From positions 1-24,169 of the IMG/VR virus record IMGVR_UViG_3300048903_000122: DNA of 24,169 nt, one strand, 5' to 3'. The stretch is from a virus. The notes under the pieces were generated by a model. The model was not told the origin of the DNA. It searched no databases and was given only the letters and a program-made list of their open reading frames with translations. Shown here in pieces: positions 22,243-24,169 of this stretch (its first letter is position 1; each line of letters starts with the position of its first letter). A program made the translations under genes and the position numbers.

Positions 22243-22318
22243 GTTCCCACGTCCTGTTCCTACACGTTGCCACGCTGCATCATGTGGGAACCGTGTGGCA
22301 ACAAGGCGTGGCCACGCC
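22243..22318. promoter_or_regulatory. Octamer-repeat operator array plus 14-bp palindrome
   Basis: Five related octamers lie within 60 bases. On the plus strand they are GTTCCCAC (22243-22250), GTTCCTAC (22256-22263) and GTTGCCAC (22266-22273); inverted copies are GTGGGAAC (22284-22291) and GTGGCAAC (22295-22302). Spacings are 10-13 bases, about one helical turn. Immediately beyond is the perfect palindrome GGCGTGGCCACGCC (22305-22318). The array sits just upstream of the RHH-like gene. A further GTTCCCAC (22095-22102), inside the perfect inverted repeat GGGAAC-AGA-GTTCCC (22086-22100), lies within that gene. Confidence 0.6.
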
Positions 22319-22389
22319 GCCGCGACATCAGCCCGAGACTGTGGCGGCGGCGCAACATTGCCGCGCTCGCCTATCTCCGGATGCCGCCC

Positions 22390-22430
22390 CAAAAAGAGGC
22401 CCGGTGTGCATGTGCAGGGACCGGGCCTTG
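22390..22430 (-). terminator. Rho-independent terminator of the PEP-CTERM gene
   Basis: Read leftward after the stop codon: AGGCCCGGT (complement of 22428-22420), a loop of about 14 bases, ACCGGGCCT (complement of 22405-22397), then CTTTTTGG. This is nine perfect pairs followed by a T-run. It isolates the secreted-protein gene from the regulator gene downstream. Confidence 0.8.
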
Positions 22431-22451
22431 AAACCTCAGACAGACGAAATG

Positions 22452-23102
22452 CTAGGCCTTCCGACGACGATTGGCCATGAAGCCCAGTCCCAGCAGTCCA
22501 GCCCCGAGCACACTCAGGCTGGTCGGCTCTGCCACGTCGGCAGCCGACACGGTGCCGGTATAACTCGCGGTGAACGCGGAGATGGTGCCGTTGGCTGCGG
22601 TGAGGCCACCGCCGCCGATGTTGCTCAAGCTGAGATCGAACGTGTTGGGCGCGATCAGCTTCGCCGGGTCGATCACGTCGGAGGTCAGCACCAGCGAATC
22701 CGGTGGGTTGTTGACGTTGATCACCAGACCGGGCCCGCCGCTCTTGCCGAGCGCGGCATCGGTGAACACACCGGACAGCAGATCGACGCCGCCGCACCCG
22801 GCCAGGGTGGACAGGCAGAACGTGCCGCTGAAGTGCTGCACGATGATCCCAGCGAACACGACCGCCGCGCCGTCGCTGTCGGCGGTGAGCTGGAAGAACG
22901 CGGATGGCGACGGCGGGTTGTCCAGTAGCGCGGCGAGGTTGATCGAGGCGTTGGCGGCGAGGTGCGTGGTGGTCGCCGTGGGGTTGGTGGCGATCAGCGT
23001 GTTGCTCAGGCCGTTCTGCGCGAACTGGCTGATCTGGCCAGCGCGTGCTGGCAGCACGGCCAGAGCGGAGATCGCCAAGGCAGCAAGCAGGATGTTCCGC
23101 AT
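22452..23102 (-). CDS. Secreted PEP-CTERM-like sorting protein
   Basis: A 216-aa protein from ATG 23102, with AAAGGA six bases upstream. It has a clear signal peptide (MRNILLAALAISALAVLPARA, cleaved before GQ if typical). The mature part is Ser/Thr/Gly/Asn-rich and beta-like, with two cysteines (GTFCLSTLAGCGG). The C-terminus from about residue 190 is VAEPTSLSVLGAGLLGLG followed by FMANRRRKA: a PEP-like motif (AEP rather than PEP), a membrane span and a basic tail. In bacteria such tails are processed by exosortase for export or surface display. In a phage this would be cargo that alters the host surface. It is a stand-alone unit with its own AT-richer leader and terminator. Confidence 0.85.
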   Translation of the reverse strand: MRNILLAALAISALAVLPARAGQISQFAQNGLSNTLIATNPTATTTHLAANASINLAALLDNPPSPSAFFQLTADSDGAAVVFAGIIVQHFSGTFCLSTLAGCGGVDLLSGVFTDAALGKSGGPGLVINVNNPPDSLVLTSDVIDPAKLIAPNTFDLSLSNIGGGGLTAANGTISAFTASYTGTVSAADVAEPTSLSVLGAGLLGLGFMANRRRKA

Positions 23103-23262
23103 ATCATGTCCTTTCGTAATAACGACGACCGGGCTTTACAGAGTAGCCCGCTCGGTTAACTCGAAAGTGTAAGATCGACATTTCGCAATCTTCTTGCGAG
23201 CCAAACGAAATCAGCGGCTTATCTTGGCTCGTCCGTAATGGTCTAATTTGTGAGGCAGCTTT
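23103..23262 (-). promoter_or_regulatory. AT-richer leader/promoter region of the PEP-CTERM gene
   Basis: This 160-base gap is visibly richer in A/T than its neighbours. It holds a leader hairpin CGGGCT (23130-23135) with AGCCCG (23145-23150), and a perfect inverted repeat TCGCAA-TCTTC-TTGCGA (23183-23199) that may be an operator. I could not place a convincing -35/-10 pair. TACACT on the minus strand near 23170 is a weak -10 candidate. Confidence 0.4.
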
Positions 23263-23442
23263 TCAGCCGTGTCTCATCTGTGAGGCGAAGTCGGGGGCGG
23301 CTGCCCTCAATAGCGCAGCAACCGCCTCGCGCAATTCCGCGACTTGCCGACTGAGATCGGCTTTCTCGTGCTCAAGGTTGCGGACCTGGGCGCGCAGTTC
23401 GGCCACGAGAGCGGTGTCGTCAGGTGTCGATGATGCCTCCAT
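23263..23442 (-). CDS. 59-aa coiled-coil protein
   Basis: A short leftward gene, ATG 23442 to TGA 23263, with GAGGT just upstream and 9 bases after the previous stop. The product starts MEASSTPDD and then forms a continuous heptad-like helix: LVAELRAQVRNLEHEKADLS, then RQVAELREAVAALLRAA. It is a probable dimeric coiled coil. Comparable small coiled-coil proteins in phages act as adaptors or anti-host factors, or have no known role. No domain beyond the coiled coil is present. Confidence 0.6.
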   Translation of the reverse strand: MEASSTPDDTALVAELRAQVRNLEHEKADLSRQVAELREAVAALLRAAAPDFASQMRHG

Positions 23443-23451
23443 AGCACCTCA

Positions 23452-23844
23452 TCATGACAGCCGCAGGCGGCGGGCTGGGGTACCGCGCGCCCTCATCGCT
23501 CGCATCGCTGCCGCTGCCTCCATGCGGCGGAACTCGCCGGCGACGAAGATCGCGTCGGCATCCGACATGCGGTCAAGCCAGATCCGGCGCCGCCCGGTGT
23601 CGACGTAGTCGGTCCCAGGCAGCGTGAACCGCCGGAACTGGGCGACGTAGCAGCGCGCGTCGGCAGGGCGGTCAGGAAACGGCACCAAGGCCGGATCGGC
23701 CCGCCGGTAGATGCCGCTCTCGGTCCTCTGCGCACACCAGCCGCAATAGTCGATGCGTGGTTCGCGCAGCCGCACTGGGCTTTGACCTGGCGGCTCGCTC
23801 GCTTGCCAGCAGGGATCGCACACGGCGTGGGTCCAACGCGACAT
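23452..23844 (-). CDS. Conserved phage protein with CxxC zinc site
   Basis: A 130-aa protein from ATG 23844, with AAGGAG five bases upstream; the longer frame to 23898 is rejected on that basis. The N-terminus, SRWTHAVCDPCWQASEPPG, then YCGWCAQRTESGIYRRADP, gives two CxxC pairs about 30 residues apart, a zinc-binding fold. I recall a common phage family of this outline (M-x-x-x-H-A-x-CDPCW, then C-x-x-C...SGIY-x-RADP) with no assigned role. The C-terminal half is a charged helix (DADAIFVAGEFRRMEAAAAM). It is preceded by a highly structured 150-base noncoding leader. Confidence 0.68.
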   Translation of the reverse strand: MSRWTHAVCDPCWQASEPPGQSPVRLREPRIDYCGWCAQRTESGIYRRADPALVPFPDRPADARCYVAQFRRFTLPGTDYVDTGRRRIWLDRMSDADAIFVAGEFRRMEAAAAMRAMRARGTPARRLRLS

Positions 23845-23869
23845 GTAAGCTCCTTCTTCTCCCCCCGTT

Positions 23870-24026
23870 CGGTCGGCAGGCCCCCCATTGGAAACCACGG
23901 TTTGGAGGAACCTGCCGACCGCCCCCAGGCACGCGGGTTCAGTGTTGCCTGGGTCGACGCCGCGTCCCGATGGGCACCATGCCCATCTGACAGGACGCAG
24001 GCCGATTCGTGGATGGCTCGCGCCAT
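23870..24026 (-). promoter_or_regulatory. Four consecutive hairpins: candidate structured leader or ncRNA
   Basis: Four inverted repeats fill this stretch in order. (1) CGGTCGGCAGG (23870-23880) with CCTGCCGACCG (23911-23921), 11 pairs, enclosing AAACC-AC-GGTTT. (2) CCCAGGC (23924-23930) with GCCTGGG (23947-23953). (3) GCGTCC (23962-23967) with GGACGC (23993-23998), enclosing GATGGGCA-CCA-TGCCCATC (23969-23987). (4) On the minus strand ATGGC-GCGA-GCCAT (24026-24013), a five-pair stem with a GNRA-type tetraloop. No T-run follows, so none is a terminator. The end is 25 bases before the ATG of the CxxC gene. Confidence 0.55.
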
Positions 24027-24169
24027 CATTCGATCGTTTCCATCCAATCGAGGATGCGCTGGGCGTAGTCGCACAGCGTCAGCCGCTGCTCACTGGCGGG
24101 GGCTTCACTGGCGGTGAGCAGTCCGATCATCGCCGCGGCGAACGCCTCGATCACCACCCCGGTCGGCTT
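24026..24169 (-). CDS. Partial hypothetical protein (5' end outside window)
   Basis: The C-terminal 47 residues of a leftward gene that enters from the right edge and stops at TGA 24028-24026. The visible sequence (KPTGVVIEAFAAAMIGLLTA, then RLTLCDYAQRILDWME) is protein-like and helical, with balanced composition. No family is recognised. The stop overlaps ATG codons in another frame (ATGATGG), but the frame following them is arginine-rich and unlikely to be coding. Confidence 0.55.
   Translation of the reverse strand, partial: KPTGVVIEAFAAAMIGLLTASEAPASEQRLTLCDYAQRILDWMETIE

Noticed and set aside
21888-22928. 346-codon plus-strand frame
   Set aside because: It runs antisense through the RHH-like gene, its operator, the PEP-CTERM terminator and the PEP-CTERM gene. 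All of those have independent support.
1-24169. Diversity-generating retroelement acting on the tail fibre genes
   Set aside because: No reverse transcriptase gene and no template/variable repeat pair were found near the fibre or hub genes.

Overview
The window looks like part of a long-tailed siphovirus or prophage with a high-GC alphaproteobacterial type of host. The Acetobacteraceae/Rhizobiales lean is inference from GC content, the HTH_36-type protein and the family resemblance of the small phage proteins. No capsid, portal, terminase, integrase or rRNA/tRNA gene is visible. The window starts inside a tail-tube gene and ends inside a small leftward gene, so it is an internal piece of a larger genome.

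Rightward late module (1-15744). Two tandem paralogous tail-tube proteins come first. A tail-assembly chaperone pair follows, joined by a programmed -1 frameshift on a textbook A_AAA_AAC heptamer in the correct frame. Next come a 224-aa protein, a 2253-aa tape measure with two sets of internal repeats, a 1186-aa tail-tip/hub protein carrying three carbohydrate-binding-like cassettes, a 258-aa tip protein and a 354-aa fibre-like protein. Many junctions are 1-4 base start/stop overlaps, as expected for a translationally coupled operon.

Lysis and small genes (15745-17425). A BPSL0067-family (NlpC/P60-like) hydrolase is the probable endolysin. It is followed by three small proteins, two of them with zinc-ribbon cysteines. 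A lone leftward zinc-ribbon ORF sits between the fibre and lysin genes.

Leftward accessory operon (20548 to 17444). Twelve tightly overlapping small genes run leftward from a candidate promoter at about 20575-20600. They include a 30-aa zinc ribbon, a 53-aa membrane protein and several conserved phage proteins of unknown role. The last gene is interrupted by an in-frame amber codon.

Leftward control region (24169 to 20722). This holds an HTH_36-type protein (possible replication initiator or regulator), a small protein, a ribbon-helix-helix-like regulator preceded by an array of repeated octamers, a secreted PEP-CTERM-like protein with its own terminator, a coiled-coil peptide and a conserved CxxC protein. 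Three noncoding stretches are rich in inverted repeats: 21384-21547, 22243-22318 and 23870-24026. These are the parts least explained by known features. No stretch longer than about 300 bases lacks a gene if the leftward ORF at 15782-16066 is accepted; otherwise 15745-16058 would be an empty gap of 314 bases.
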